DNA of 64,000 nt from Cunninghamella blakesleeana. Its lineage: Eukaryota; Mucoromycota; Mucoromycetes; Mucorales; Cunninghamellaceae. Under the pieces are notes generated by a model. That model saw only the letters and a program-made list of their open reading frames with translations, ran no database searches and was not told the origin of the DNA. Shown here one piece after another: positions 49,543 to 62,800 of the stretch. Both the position numbers and the translations under genes were made by a program. The stretch's first letter is position 1; every line of letters begins with the position of its first letter. The stretch spans positions 372,001 to 436,000 of the forward strand of contig JAFCIZ010000006.1 in NCBI GenBank assembly GCA_017871115.1. Reading direction: 5' to 3'.

Positions 49543-51322
49543 ATGACTACACAAAGTAAAAAATATTATACAATATTTATAAAAATAATAAAAAACTAGA
49601 GAATAAGGTACTCTTGTAATAACTCTATTCTTTTTTTTTCTTATTTTATTTATTAAAAGTAGATATTATAACTCAACTACGTGAACTTTATTCAGACAGT
49701 GATGAATTCTCAGATTTTGATGTAGAAGAAGAAGACATGTCAGGAACGTCTTCACTATCGGAAAATTATTTAAATGAAGAAAAGACAATAGATATTAAAC
49801 ATAGATCACTTTTAGATACACTTTTACCTTTTGAAATATCTGACGACTTTTCTAGTCTTCTTGATAAGATACAGCAGATACAAGTTAAAGACGAAGATAT
49901 ACCTCTACCCTTACCAGTTCATAATAATTTTAACCAAGAGGATAGTGAAAAAGATATTAAAAGTGGAATAGATAGTATTGAAGTTAATAATAATAACGTG
50001 ATAAAACATGAATTAAAAGAGGAAAACAGCATAAAAAGTCCAGAGATACCAGTGTCAACACCATTGATTGCCAAAAATCATCCATATACATTAAATACAC
50101 CCAATTTATCCATTTTTTCGCCTACTTCAACTACTTATTCAAATGATACTTCACCAATATTATCACCTACTTTTTCAACAAGAACAGCTACCAGTAAACG
50201 ATCTATGAAATCTTCTAAAAGTATAACAAGTAAAAAGTTAAAAAAGAAGTCAAACTGTGTATATCATCCAAGATCATATGAAGAAATGACAAGAATACCC
50301 GATATACACGAACGAATACGGTTTTATGAAAAAACCTATCAATCATGTATACAAGCTGAATCCCCTTTGACCGCTTGGTTAAAAAAATATGAGCCTATAG
50401 ATTCACCAGAACCAATGACCAAACGTAAATAAAAATGAAAATAAAAATAAAAATAGTAATAATAATTTTAAATAATAATAAAAATAAAAATAGTAACAAA
50501 AGAATATAAAAGAGTGGGTTATTTAAATAGTATACCTATTGATATACATATATTTGTTTATTTATTTATTTATATTTAGATATCAATTCACCCAAACCAT
50601 CCATAGCAATAAAATCACCATCTATGTACCCATCATTAAAAAATAAATTCAACGATAACCCTTTAGGATTAAGCCGTTCCAATAGTAACTCCTTTAAATC
50701 GTTCTTTCGAAAATCATCATCTACAATCACGAACAATAAACAATCACCAGATATCACTAGCTCGCCGGATATTATTAGCTCACCAGAAAGTATAAAAAGA
50801 ACACCAAAATTATCAAAATCGATGAATTTTAGAAATAGCTTCAGCTCACTTCAAAAATCATCCTCTGCCAAAATAACACCTTTATTATCACGAAGTCGAA
50901 TATATGATAAATCATTGACACTATCAACTATACCAAAAAAGAGATCACTTTTTCAACTTAGCCATCTTAAAAAGAATGATTCCCCCTCTTTATCAAATGC
51001 AACTTATATATCCTCTCCTCTTGAATTAAATAATTATCATTATCAAGATTTTAATAATAATATTAATAATAATTATACCAGTGACAACTCTATGTGCCAT
51101 CGTCATCATTACCATAACCATGACCTTCATCAACATAATGATAATAATATTAATAGTAATAACTATAACACCAATGAGGCAGCATTATTAGAAATGCAAC
51201 ACATACTGCCTCAGTTAGATACTAGTGTACTTCAACATTACTTAATAAAAGCTAATGGTGATACAATGGTCGCGATTACAATGGCCATTCAAAATATGAA
51301 ATCAGCTACTACAGTGCAATAA
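49543..51322 (+). CDS. CUE-domain protein of unknown function
   Basis: Three exons (49543-49555, 49660-50424, 50580-51322) join in frame to 506 residues. The first exon carries only MTTQ and one base. Exon 2 starts with an acidic stretch (IDIITQLRELYSDSDEF, then DVEEEDM) and contains a conserved-looking block (YEEMTRIPDIHERIRFYEKT). Exon 3 is Ser-rich with many basic residues, which suggests heavy phosphorylation, and has an Asn/His low-complexity part. The last 50 residues form a ubiquitin-binding CUE domain: a Leu-rich first helix (LLEMQHILPQLD) and the distal LIKANGDTMVAITMAI. No other domain is seen. A role in ubiquitin-linked trafficking or signalling is only inferred. The next gene on the same strand is AP-2 mu. 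Confidence 0.8.
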
Positions 51323-51934
51323 TATTTTTTATTTATATTTTTATTTTATTTGGATGACATCTTTATATCAAATTTATATTTATTCTTTGCTATTAAAAAA
51401 TATACCTTACTTAAAATTGACTATTTTCTATTTAATTTTTTTATATAAAAATACTAAGAAAACTTTGATAAACTATAATGGAATAATGCTTAGTTTGAAT
51501 TGGGAGGGGGAGAGATTTTTTTGTATAGAAATAAAAAAAATAAAAAAAATTCTATGTATCTTTATTTACCTTTAATTATATGATTATATAGTCTAACTTT
51601 TTATAAAATATTTTTTTTTTTTGCTGTGTATTTATTGGGAAAAATAAATGTTATTGAAGCTTAATATTTGATCACCTATTGGGACTAAGCTTCCTAGGGT
51701 AGTATGAAAGGATCCTCAAATTGTTATTTATAATTTTCTTATAAATAAATATATGTGTATCATTGATTCAAGTTGATGTATAAATTATCTATCAAATTGG
51801 GTTTGCATTGACACTTCTTACCAAAAGAAATCGGAATTTAAATTGTTTTATTAAAATCTGTTTTTGTTAAGTGCTCATATTTTTACTTTTTTCTCGTTTT
51901 TTATTTTTATTTTTACTTTCTTAAAACTATTAAA
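51323..51934. other. AT-rich intergenic region with a short hairpin
   Basis: Lies between two co-directional genes. An inverted repeat GAAGCTTA/TAAGCTTC at 51656-51693 with a loop of about 22 bases is the only structure seen; it could be a 3'-end element of the CUE gene or chance. Confidence 0.4.
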
Positions 51935-54093
51935 ATGATTAGTGCCTTTTTTATTTACAATCAAAAAGGGGAAGTACTCATCTCACGTTTATATCGTCAT
52001 GATTTACGGTAAGAAATAATCTTCGATATATGATTATTACTATTGCTATTACTATTTCACCCATAATAATAATAATAAATAACAATAAAAAGACAGACTC
52101 ATTTAAAAGGATACTTATTGCACCTCATCATCTTTTTATTTTGAATAATATAGTCGTTCAATAGCAGATATATTTCGTATTCAAGTGATATCTAATACTG
52201 ATGTACGTTCACCCATCATTACACTCGGTTCAACATCTTTTTTTCACGTACGCCATGAAAATTTATATATTGTAGCAGTATCAAAATGGAATGCCAACGC
52301 AGCTTTAGTATTTGAATTTTGTTATAGAGTAATCAATATTGGTAGAAGCTATTTTGGAAAGCTTGATGAAGAAGCTGTCAAAAATAATTTTGTACTTATT
52401 TATGAACTTTTGGATGGTAAGTCATATAAAAAAAAAAAAGGAAAGGATATATATACATATTGGATAACTGTATATAAAGAAAATATCAATTTTTTATAAC
52501 AATCATTGAGGCGATAATATATTAAAAAAACTATACACACATATTAATTACTATGTCGATTATTTTATTAATAATTTTAATATTAGAAATTCTTGATTTT
52601 GGATATCCTCAAAACAGCGAAACCGATACTTTGAAAATGTATATCACCACTGAAGGGGTCAAATCTGAACGTGCTGAAGACTCAAGTAGAATTACTATTC
52701 AAGCAACTGGTGCCATTTCGTGGAGAAGAAGTGATATTAAATATAGAAAGAATGAAGCGTTTATTGATGTCATTGAAAGTGTTAATCTGTTGATGAGTAA
52801 TACTGGTAAGGAAGGATAAATACAATTACTCTGATACATATTAATATGTTTTATAATTAACTTATTTTTATATTTTAACTATACTTGCTTAATTTATATC
52901 TATTTTTATTCTTATTATATATATTATATTTAGGTACAATACTTCGTGCCGATGTATCTGGTCAAATTTTGATGCGTGCATATTTATCTGGTACTCCTGA
53001 ATGTAAATTCGGTTTAAATGACAAGTTACTTTTGGATAAAGATGCTGTGAATAGAACACCGTAAGGAATATATTTCATTGAACGTGGATAAAAGTATATT
53101 GTATGGTAGGTTTTTATTGATATTTTATTTTTATTTGGTATCTACTTTATTTAAAAAAAAAAAATAGAACTCGCAAAACACATGCAGTTGAAATTGATGA
53201 TTGTCAGTTCCATCAATGTGTAAAACTTGGACGATTTGATACTGACCGTACAATTAGTTTTGTTCCTCCTGATGGTGAATTTGAATTAATGCGTTATCGT
53301 ACTACTGAAAATGTTAATCTTCCATTCCGTGTACACCCTGTAGTTAATGAAATTGGCAAAACTCGTGTAGAATATAAAATCAACGTTAGAGCTAACTTTT
53401 CACCTAAATTAAATGCTAATAATGTTGTTTTACGTATCCCAACTCCTTTAAATGCAGCTAAAGTTGAAGTTAAGGTTGGGTCTGGTGGAAAAGCAAAATA
53501 TGTACCATCTGAAAATTGTATTATTTGGAAGTAAGTATCAAGATTATTTTAATCGTGATAATATATATATATATATATATATATATGGTAATATATTAAT
53601 CGATGGCTTTTCCTTTTTAACCTTCTATTTTTTTTTTTTCTTTACAGGATTCCTCGTTTCCAAGGTCAAGCTGAATATACATTAAGCGGGGAAGCACAAT
53701 TGAGTTCTACTACACATAAAAAAGTATGGTCTCGGCCACCTATTTCAATGGATTTCCAAGTAAGATATATATATATATATAGAATTTGTAAAAATTTAGA
53801 AATTAATTTTATTTTATTTTTAAAAAAATAATAATTATTATTTGATTTTATAGGTTTTAATGTTCACATCCTCAGGTTTATTAGTTCGTTTCCTTAAAGT
53901 ATTTGAAAAAGGTGGATATCAATCTGTCAAATGGGTCAGATATATGACAAAGGCAGGATCCTATCAAATTAGAGTAAGATAAAATAATAATAATATTAAT
54001 TATAATAGTGATAAATAATAATGGAGACGATGGTCAAAAAGGTATTTAACATATATCAATTCTAATCTTTTTTTTTCTTTTTTATAGTTTTAA
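51935..54093 (+). CDS. AP2M1: AP-2 clathrin adaptor complex mu subunit
   Basis: The mu subunit of AP-2 recognises YxxPhi cargo signals and PI(4,5)P2 at the plasma membrane during clathrin endocytosis. Eight exons (51935-52008, 52154-52416, 52587-52805, 52934-53060, 53168-53530, 53648-53759, 53854-53973, 54088-54093) join to 427 residues. The longin-like N-terminal domain starts [20 protein letters not shown] and includes [37 protein letters not shown] fits AP-2 better than AP-1. The mu-homology domain spans about 165-427 ([48 protein letters not shown]). The last exon is only six bases, encoding Phe and the stop. Length is normal (about 435). It is convergent with COX19. Confidence 0.95.
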
Positions 54094-54327
54094 ACATATT
54101 TACAAAATGTCAGTTCCGTATATTTTTAATCAGTTAATTCATAATATTGCTATTTTATTTATTTATTTTATTGCATCCATCATTAAACAAACACTTTATC
54201 TAATACCCCCTTAATCTTTTTTCAAATTACTAAATAGAATAATTATAAATGGTTTTATTTTTATTTAAAAAAATACTGAATTGTATTGTCTATTAATTAA
54301 TTTTTTTATTTCTAATACTAAATATAA

Positions 54328-54847
54328 TCATTTTGATGTGGATGATTTATTTTCTAAGTCTGCAAATCCTAAATTTTTCATGTCATCTTTATCCATTAAT
54401 CCTCTAAAATATTATACAAACATAACATTTTTTAAAAAAAAAAAAAAAAAAAAAAAATATGTTTATATCCTTTCCAAAATACCATTTTATATTATTATAC
54501 ATTTTTCAAAAAAAGCCATACTTATCCATACGACACTGTAAATATGCTTTTGATAATTCACGACAAGCTCCATTATTATTTTTATTAGCCCGAAGACACT
54601 TTACATACTCTTGCATATACTTTTTACATTCACCTATATAAGAATAAAATAGATAGAAATAGATAATACACAAACAAAATAGTATTAGGAAGTTGTCAAA
54701 ACAATAAAATAATACAATAATAATAATAATAATAACAATGACATATTCATTTTTGAATATTTTACCTTCATGATCTAAAGGAAAACTACCTAATAATGGA
54801 GGAGCTCCTGAAGTGGATTCAGTGTTTGAAGGTCTACCAAATCCCAT
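54328..54847 (-). CDS. COX19: COX19, twin CX9C copper-handling protein
   Basis: Cox19 is an intermembrane-space protein needed for copper delivery to cytochrome c oxidase. Three exons (54766-54847, 54522-54633, 54328-54403) join to 89 residues. Exon 1 ends in the signature GSFPLDHE. Exon 2 carries both CX9C motifs (CKKYMQEYVKC and CRELSKAYLQC) and CRMDK. An unspliced reading would end four residues later in YGFF. Splicing at GTATGG to an acceptor at 54404 instead gives the family-typical tail GLMDKDDMKNLGF, then ADLENKSS. The restored tail strongly supports the third exon. The protein folds through two disulfides via the MIA40 pathway. It is tandem with RNase H1 (186 bases apart) and convergent with AP2M1. 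Confidence 0.93.
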
Positions 54848-55033
54848 ATTTTTATTTTATACAATTAAATATTATTCACAAAAGAAAGAAAAGGCTGAAA
54901 GACGAAGAAAATTGAAACTTTTATTTAAAAAGACGGAGTACAAAATTTTATTTCTGAAGCAAATTTATTTAAAAATAGTAATAATGCATTTTGTTCCTTT
55001 TTTTAATTTCTCTCATCAACATCGTTGTCATCT

Positions 55034-55840
55034 TTATCCTAATAATTGATTTTTCATAGCGCCTTTCACCGCTAATTTATCTGCCATTTCATTCCCATAT
55101 ACACCTTTGTGACCAGGTACATAACTAAAATAAGTTTCACCTGCTCTAGATTTTTTTAACTGTAGCACCCTTTTAATTAAATCTTCATTTTGTACTGATT
55201 GCCCATTACCAGTTCGCCAACCATTTTTTACCCAACTATGATACCATATTGTAACTGCTTTAATACTATATTGAGAATCCGTTCTTATTTCTAAAGACTC
55301 TTTCATATTTTGTGATTGTTCTAAAGCTTTGATGATTGCCATTAATTCTGCTCGTTGATTAGTTTGTCGCTCTCCTTCCAGTGGTTCACTAACATTTCGA
55401 TTGTCCCCATCCCCCCAAAAAACCCCAAAACCAGCCACAGCATGTTCTGTTCCATTTTTACTTGATGCTCCATCGGTATAAACAATAATGTCTCCTATTG
55501 GTTGTGATAATTTATTACTTTGTTCATCACCTAAATTGTCTTCACGTTGTCTCTTTAAATTGTTTTGTTGCTCATCATTCTTTTTAAACTTTGATCCATT
55601 AGTATTGGCAGCAGCCGTTGCACTTGTTGATGTAGTATTAAAAGTACCTGTTTTTACAAATAACTCTGCTTCTTTTTTTGTTGGAAATTTACGATACTTT
55701 GCTGCTTTAAATCCTTTTATTTGCTTTTGACAATCAGCCCATGTATTGAACACTCCAGTTTTATATCCTTTATGAACAGCGTAATAATATCTTTTATGAT
55801 CTGTCATGGTTGAAGATCTTTTCAAAATGGTCGAAGACAT
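55034..55840 (-). CDS. RNH1: Ribonuclease H1
   Basis: RNase H1 cleaves the RNA strand of RNA:DNA hybrids (R-loops, replication primers). This is a single exon of 268 residues. An N-terminal hybrid-binding domain (about 16-62: YYYAVHKGYKTGVFNTWADC) is joined by a Ser/Asn/Lys linker to the catalytic domain (about 116-265). The four acidic catalytic residues are visible: Asp123 (YTDGASS), Glu165 (QRAELMAI), Asp188 (RTDSQYS) and Asp254 (NEMADKLA), plus the His in PGHKG. The ATG at 55840 adds 11 residues before a second in-frame ATG (MTDHKRYYY), so alternative starts for nuclear and mitochondrial forms are possible. No reverse transcriptase or integrase lies nearby, so this is a cellular RNase H1 rather than a retroelement fragment. 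Confidence 0.96.
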   Translation of the reverse strand: MSSTILKRSSTMTDHKRYYYAVHKGYKTGVFNTWADCQKQIKGFKAAKYRKFPTKKEAELFVKTGTFNTTSTSATAAANTNGSKFKKNDEQQNNLKRQREDNLGDEQSNKLSQPIGDIIVYTDGASSKNGTEHAVAGFGVFWGDGDNRNVSEPLEGERQTNQRAELMAIIKALEQSQNMKESLEIRTDSQYSIKAVTIWYHSWVKNGWRTGNGQSVQNEDLIKRVLQLKKSRAGETYFSYVPGHKGVYGNEMADKLAVKGAMKNQLLG

Positions 55841-56249
55841 TTTGTATGATAATGTCTTTAGAGTATTCAGTTTGAATTAAATAAAAATAAAAAAGAGTAT
55901 TAAGTAAAAATAAAAATGAGTATTTAAAAAATAAAAAAGATTAATATATAGATATATTAATTAATTGGTAAAAGAAAAAAAAATTGGACAAAAAGGGAAA
56001 GAAAAATAAAAAATTTGAAATTTGAAAAGCGAAAAAGTCTATATGCTCTTTTAGAACCTCCGCAAGATAAATAAAACTGATATAAAATTTATTTGCTTGA
56101 AATAAATATTAAAAACTATTATTAAAAAAATATTTATAATGGAAAGATAAAAAGTACGTCATATTACTATTTTTTAAAAAAAAATAAAAAATGAAATTAT
56201 TATTATTATTTTAAAAAAGATAAAAAAATCATGATATTATTAAAAATTA
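55841..56249. other. AT-rich intergenic region
   Basis: Promoter side of RNase H1 and 3' flank of the sugar transporter. Nothing beyond simple AT sequence is seen, apart from a small less AT-rich patch near 56040-56068 (cctccgcaag). Confidence 0.45.
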
Positions 56250-57939
56250 TTATTCAGTTGGGGAAACATTATGTGGAATAATATGATATTGATTATTAGG
56301 AACTGCCCATTTTGATTTTACAATATCATAAGTACTACGATTTTTTGTCTCTGGTAAATATTTAATCCCTAATATCGTAGCTATTAATAAAATAACAGCA
56401 AATACATAAAACACTTGACCTTGACCGATAATATCACGTAATGCCATAAATCCAGCAGAAACGGTAAAATTAGATATCATATTTGATGCCAATCCAATCG
56501 ATCCAGCACTTGCAGCAGCAGGTGTTTCAACTAATTCAGGGATCATTAAAAATGGGATAGGGCCTAATCCAACAGCAAAAGCAGCTACAAATGCTACAAT
56601 AGCAATAGCAGATGTTTTATCGTGTTGTGTTTTAATACTCCATCCAAGTAGTAAACTACTACAAGCCATCATTGATGTAGACCATAAAAATAATGTGCGA
56701 CGACCCGATTTATCCATAAGATATGCTGAGACTAATGTCATTATTAAATTCACTACAGAGATAAAAACAGTAATACGATCTGAATACTCAGGGAATACAG
56801 TTGACATGATGGAAGTGGAATAAAAAATAACTGCATTTATTCCAGAAAATTGCTGAGAAAGTTGAAGTAATAATATAAGGAATAATGGATGACGATGCTG
56901 TTTATCAAAAACAAACGATTTAATAGTTACAATTGAATTATCATGATGGGTTGAATCGTTTGATACTGAAGATAATAATGCCGATGAAGATGATGATGCA
57001 TGATTAAGTGGATTTGGAGAATTACTATTATTATTATTATTTAAAGCTTCTCTACGCCATTCTTCAATTTCTTCTTCTACGTCTTCTATAGGAGGACCAC
57101 GTAATCTTAAAAGGGATTGCTTCGCTTTGTGAGTACCGCCCAATTTTGATGCAAGATAACGAGGAGAATCAACACAAAAAGGAAGAAAAGATAATTGTAC
57201 TAAGGCTGCAACCACGCCAAAAAATAAAATCCAACGCCATCCAGTTTTGATCATCATACCTATAATTTGAGAAACCATAATACCTACCACAATAGCTAAT
57301 TGATTTAACGTTCCGAAAAAACCGCGCGTTGATTTAGGTACACATTCTGAGATATAAGCTGGTACGACTACTGTAATGATACCACCCCCAATACCCGCAA
57401 TAAAACGTCCTAACATAAGTAAAGGAATATTTGGAGATATAGTCATCAAAAAAGATCCTGACCCAAGCATGAGATTTGTATATACTAAAGCTTTACGACG
57501 CCCATGTTTATCACTAATATAAGATGCTGATAATGCACCTATTAATCCTCCAGCTAATAACATAGCTACAACCAAAGAATAGCGTGCATCTGACATGGGT
57601 AAACAAGGTGGTAATAGATCATCTCCAATCGTTAATGTTAAATCTTTACTGACTTTACACTTTGATATCATCTGTTGTGGTGTATTTAATTCGCCCGTAT
57701 GATACCCATATTGAAAAGCACCCTAACATCATATATATGTATATATGTATATATTTGTATATATTTAATAAAAATAATTTCTATTAGTACGGGGATAAAA
57801 TATATTATTGTAATTGATAAAAATAGAATTTATAATGCATAGTTATATAGCATGGAAAAATATACATATAAATATATATTACCAAAGTTATAGAAAACAC
57901 AACGAATAAAAGATAAAAAGTCCACGATTGTTTTTGCAT
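56250..57939 (-). CDS. MFS sugar transporter (GLUT/hexose type)
   Basis: A membrane transporter of the sugar-porter family, probably moving hexoses across the plasma or vacuolar membrane. Two exons (57883-57939, 56250-57722) join to 509 residues. Exon 1 gives the start of the first membrane helix (QKQSWTFYLLFVVFSITL) and exon 2 continues with GAFQYGYHTGELNTPQQMI, typical of GLUT-like proteins. Twelve hydrophobic spans are apparent. Family signatures seen are DKHGRRKAL, a SPRYL element after helix 6, QQFSGINAVIFYSTS in helix 7, DKSGRRTLF, and the final LPETKNRS. The central loop has an Asn run (NNNNNSNS). Its overall look resembles the fungal vacuolar or glucose transporter-like group, but the substrate cannot be read from sequence. 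The UPF2 gene is divergent, nearly 2 kb away. Confidence 0.92.
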
Positions 57940-59833
57940 CGAATACAGTATTAAAAAAAAGAAAAAGAAAAAGAAAAGAGCTGTGGGGAAAATTTTAATT
58001 TTTTAAAGCAAAAAAAGCGGAATTTAAAAAATATATGATCACGTTAATTTGTGATTTCAGATGTACAAGTATAGATCTGGATAAAAGATTTGTAATGGTT
58101 GTTTTGCATTATTTCTAAATATACACAATATATACTTTTGAAAATACTATTAAAGTATTAATATTTCAAATTATTTATTTATTTATTTTCATAGATAATA
58201 AACTAGTTTATCTAAATTTTTTACCAACCTATAACGTAATCAATATAAAAATATACAATATAAACTCCATACGATGATCATGAGTATCGATTGATTAATA
58301 TAAATAATAATGTTCAATTTAAAAATAAAGAAATTAACAGAATATTTTTTATAATTTTGTAACTATTTCTTTTAAAAAAAAATCAAATAAAATAAGTTTT
58401 TATTTCTTAAAAAAGGGCAGGGATAGATCAAGATAAAATATATTACTATGCATCTTAGATTTCCATCTTTAATTGATCCAATTATACAACTAGTTAAGAT
58501 GTGTTTTCAGCGATTGTTTTCTCAATTTTACAAAGAGTGATTAAGGTACACAATTATTATAAACAATATTTACAAGATCTAAAATATCAATTATATATAC
58601 AACATACAATAATGAATCATGTAAAGATTCATTAAATTTATTGACCTTATTTCAATTATACTATAATGTCTATTAGCTATTAATCCAGTACAATGAAAGG
58701 TAGCATGAAAGCCTTTTGCTTGGAAAACTATAACACTAGTAGTACCTTTTATAAATCTTCCTTATATAGCCAAACCCTTAGTTTTTACAAAATTGTCATA
58801 GATTATGGTCCACCTTTTAGATATTAATTACTATTATTGTTATGGGCATTATATAAAAGATACATTACATAAAAGTCAGTAGAAAATATTTGATTTCATA
58901 AAAGGAATTCCCCATTTAAATAAAAAAATTAGTGATTTCAATTTGCTACATGTTTTTCTGATTTTTTTATACTACTTGTTTCGTATTTTTTGGGGGCCTG
59001 TATATCAAAAATAGAATAGAGATTGATAGCATTCATTTATTCTAAAAAAAAATTAAAAGGGTTATTGTAGGATATATGAGAAATATAACCAAAAACCTAT
59101 GTAAAAATAAACAAATATATATATATATATCTTATACTATCTGTATTTAGATCATCTTTCTTTTATATTATTTCATAAATGAAAATTTAAAAAAAAAAAA
59201 AAAAATGAAAGACTAAACAAATTCAATTCATAGTAGATTAATGATAATAACCATGTAGTAAAATAAAAAATAAAAATAAAAAACTACCTGTTACTCAGAC
59301 TTGATTATTTTGCTGGATCAATGACTGCATTCTGATTTTTTATATTTGGTAATAAAAGTCAGATTAAAAGTACTTTTTACATAGTATTCTTTTACTATAT
59401 ATATATATAAATAAATATATAACATAAGCAAAAACATTACTGGATAGATTAATTGAACTTTGATATCAAGAACAACTCAATTCATCATGCTATTTAGCAT
59501 AGGTGTAAAGCTCTATAGAGAAAGATTATATTGTCAACTTGCAAAAATTTTATGCCCATTGGTTTATTATTTATGGGTATGCATAAACATTCAACTTATT
59601 CATTTAAAAAAGAATAAAATAAAACGAAAATAACTATTCATTTATTTTGTAATTATTAGTTATTTTATTCCATTCTTTTTTTTAAAAAAAAAAAGGAACG
59701 TAAGAATTTTATAAAAAGTAAACCACAACCTAAAAAGGAAAAAAAATTAAAGTTCCGTTTTTTTTTATTTTGGCACAATTTTTTTTTTATTTTCTCCCTC
59801 TCTCTCTTTAACTTTTTAAAGTTATATTTTATT
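57940..59833. other. AT-rich divergent intergenic region
   Basis: No gene seen in about 1.9 kb between the sugar transporter and UPF2. A GCGGAATT patch near 58017 lies about 75 bases upstream of the transporter. T(n)A(n) tracts occur near 59679-59695. A patch of slightly higher GC at 58660-58800 contains no open frame of use. Confidence 0.5.
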
Positions 59834-62800
59834 ATGACTTCCAAACAAGAATTAAGATCAGCAAATCGTGAAGCTTGGGAAAGTGGAAAAGGTAGATGAA
59901 CTTAATATAATTTAATATATATATACATTTATAAATATAATAATAAATACTGTTAGCTGATTAATATATATATAAACATTTATATATTATATAAATTTAT
60001 TTATTATAATCTTAATTAACTGCAGGAACTTCAAACTTGAAAAACTTGGATAGCAATATTAAAAAAAATACTACCTTTATAAAGAAATGCAAAACATCTT
60101 TGGCAGCAGATTACCGACAGCAACTTCTCAATGATATCAAAAAACTTTCATTGGAAAAATATATATCGGAAATTGTGGTTAGTGTTATGGAAGGTATGCT
60201 CAAGTGTAAGACAAGTACTGATATTGCATCTTGTGTCGAGGTATTTTTGATAACAATAACGATATATAAATATATACGCATATCCTTAGTACTTATTTTA
60301 CTTTATGTGATTTTTTTAAAAAAAATTATAAATAGGTTATATCAGCTTTACATCAACGATTTCCCGACACTTTTACTTTATTGCTTACGTCAAGTCTTGC
60401 AAAGGCACTTCAACCTTCTAATAAACAATATCTTGCCACTTTAACACAAGAACAACGTGAAAAAGAGGAATCATCTCGTATTACAAAACAACGTACTTAT
60501 TTACGTATATCAGTAGAACTATGGTTAGTTGGTGTTTTAAGAAACGTAGAAGATGGTATCACTTCATTATCTTCATCAAATTTGGAAGGCGTTGAAACAC
60601 AGCGGGATGGCGTAGCAGGGTTGGTTGGTTCAACCTCCACCTCATATGATAAGAAAAAAACGAAAAAGGATGCAAAGGATAGCAATAGTCCAACTGGGTT
60701 TGTTTATCGTGTTTTACGTGAATTGGTAAGCTTTTTTCTTATATTGCTTTTATTATGATTATTATTAGAGAAACACTATTGAAAATATTTAATACATATA
60801 AATTAACTTTTTTTATTCATATATATATAGCTTGCATCAAATTTGGAAAATCATGTGAACCTTCCTTTAGTAGCTTCTTTTATAAAAAACTTTGGTCAAG
60901 AAGTCTTGGGTATTATTCCTAGAAAACAACGTGCTGCTGAAGAGCAGCAACAGCAAGAAGAAGAAAAAAATACAACAACAAATGGCAGTATGATAACAAC
61001 AGGTATTGAATCGGATGAAATTGCAATGGTAACACCTGAACAGCGCCACGCTATTAAAGAACTATTAGTGTCTTATTATGGCGAAGTATCAAAGTATTTA
61101 AAAAAGGAACATGCTTATATACAAAAAATAAGTCGTCGTAATCATGAAACTTTATTTGCTCGTGGTGAATTATCAGAAGAAACGAAACAAAAATTTGAAA
61201 AAGCTACAAAACAATATGAAAAATTATTAAGCAATACTGAAACGTAAATAGTAGTCATTTATATTTTTTTAAAAAAAAGTAGTAACATTATATTTTGCTA
61301 TGCTCACTGGTTCAATATTATTTTTATTCTATTATCATTTTCATTATATACACTTTTTGTTAATAGGCTTGCAGATGGCTTGGATTTAGAACTTCCTGAT
61401 TTACCAGAAGATGAAGATGTTACCAAAGTATCTGTTGTTAATCCTAATAGTGGAAGTTCTTTTGCTACTGGAAAGGTATAACAATAATAATGATGATAAT
61501 AATAATAAATAACCAAATAATGAAGAAAAAAGATGATGAAGAAAAATTAACAACCCATACTCATTTATATATATATACGTATGGAAAACAGGAAAATCAA
61601 CCTGGAAGTAGCATATGGGAAGATGATGATGCCAGAAAATTCTATGAAGATTTACCTGATTTACGTGTTCTAGTACCTGCCATGTTTTTAGATTCTCAAT
61701 CAGCTATAAAGAAAGATAACGACAACGATCAAGCTGATACTCCCAATGCTACGGCCCAAAAGGAAAACAACACTTCAATTGAAGATCCAACTAATGAACC
61801 ACTGGATTCATTAGATGATGAAATGGAAAATGATATTGAAATCAATGATGATGGAGATGTGAACACATCAAATTTGATTGATGAAGCTTTAGAGTAAGTC
61901 TAGTAACATATATATGGGTTTGAATGTGCTTTTATAAACGATATAATTGAAATATCAATTTATTTAATATATGATTAATCCTATTATGTTTACCTCTATT
62001 ATTATTCTTATTACCTTTATTACTGTTATTGAAAAAAATAGAGGTAATGATAAGGATGAAGGGAGCGATGCTGTTAAACCCACCCAATTGGCTCAGTTGG
62101 ATGCTTTACTTGGGCGATTAACATCCCTTGGTAATCGTGATATGATTGATAGTGCTGCTGTTGAATTTTGTTATATGAACTCTAAAACTGCTCGTAAAAA
62201 ATTAATCAAGGTAAGTAATATCATAAATTTATTAAACACATAATATACAAAAAAAAAAAAAATAAGTAACAAAAAAAAAGAGCCAAATTTATTTTTTTTA
62301 AACTTTTAATTTATTTATTATGTTATGATTATTATAATTGATGGTAGGCTATATTAAATATCCCTCGTCAACGTGTGGATTTACTTCCTTATTATGCAAG
62401 ATTGGTTGCCATTTTAAACCAATACTATCCAGATGTTGGTGAAGCCGTGATTACTGCTGTAAGCACTAACGCCATTGCTATTTTATTTGGAACATACAAT
62501 CAAAACATTTTACTAATAGATTATCACACTTTTATTCTTTTTTATTCCTTTTTAAATAAATATACATATATAAACTCTAGCTTAATCATGAATTCCGTGG
62601 GTTGCAACGAAAAAAGACTCAAGACTTGGTTGAATCTAGAGTCAAGGTAATTTGAAATATATATATATATATTCATGCATTTGCTCCCACACTCACATTT
62701 AACGCTTGCTTATTTATCTTTTTAATAGAATATTCGATTTATTTCCGAACTTACTAAATTTAAAGTTGCACCTTATCATACAATATTCCATGCTTTCAAA

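Noticed and set aside
55034..55840. RNase H domain as part of a retrotransposon
   Set aside because: It carries the cellular N-terminal hybrid-binding domain and has no reverse transcriptase, integrase or long terminal repeats nearby.
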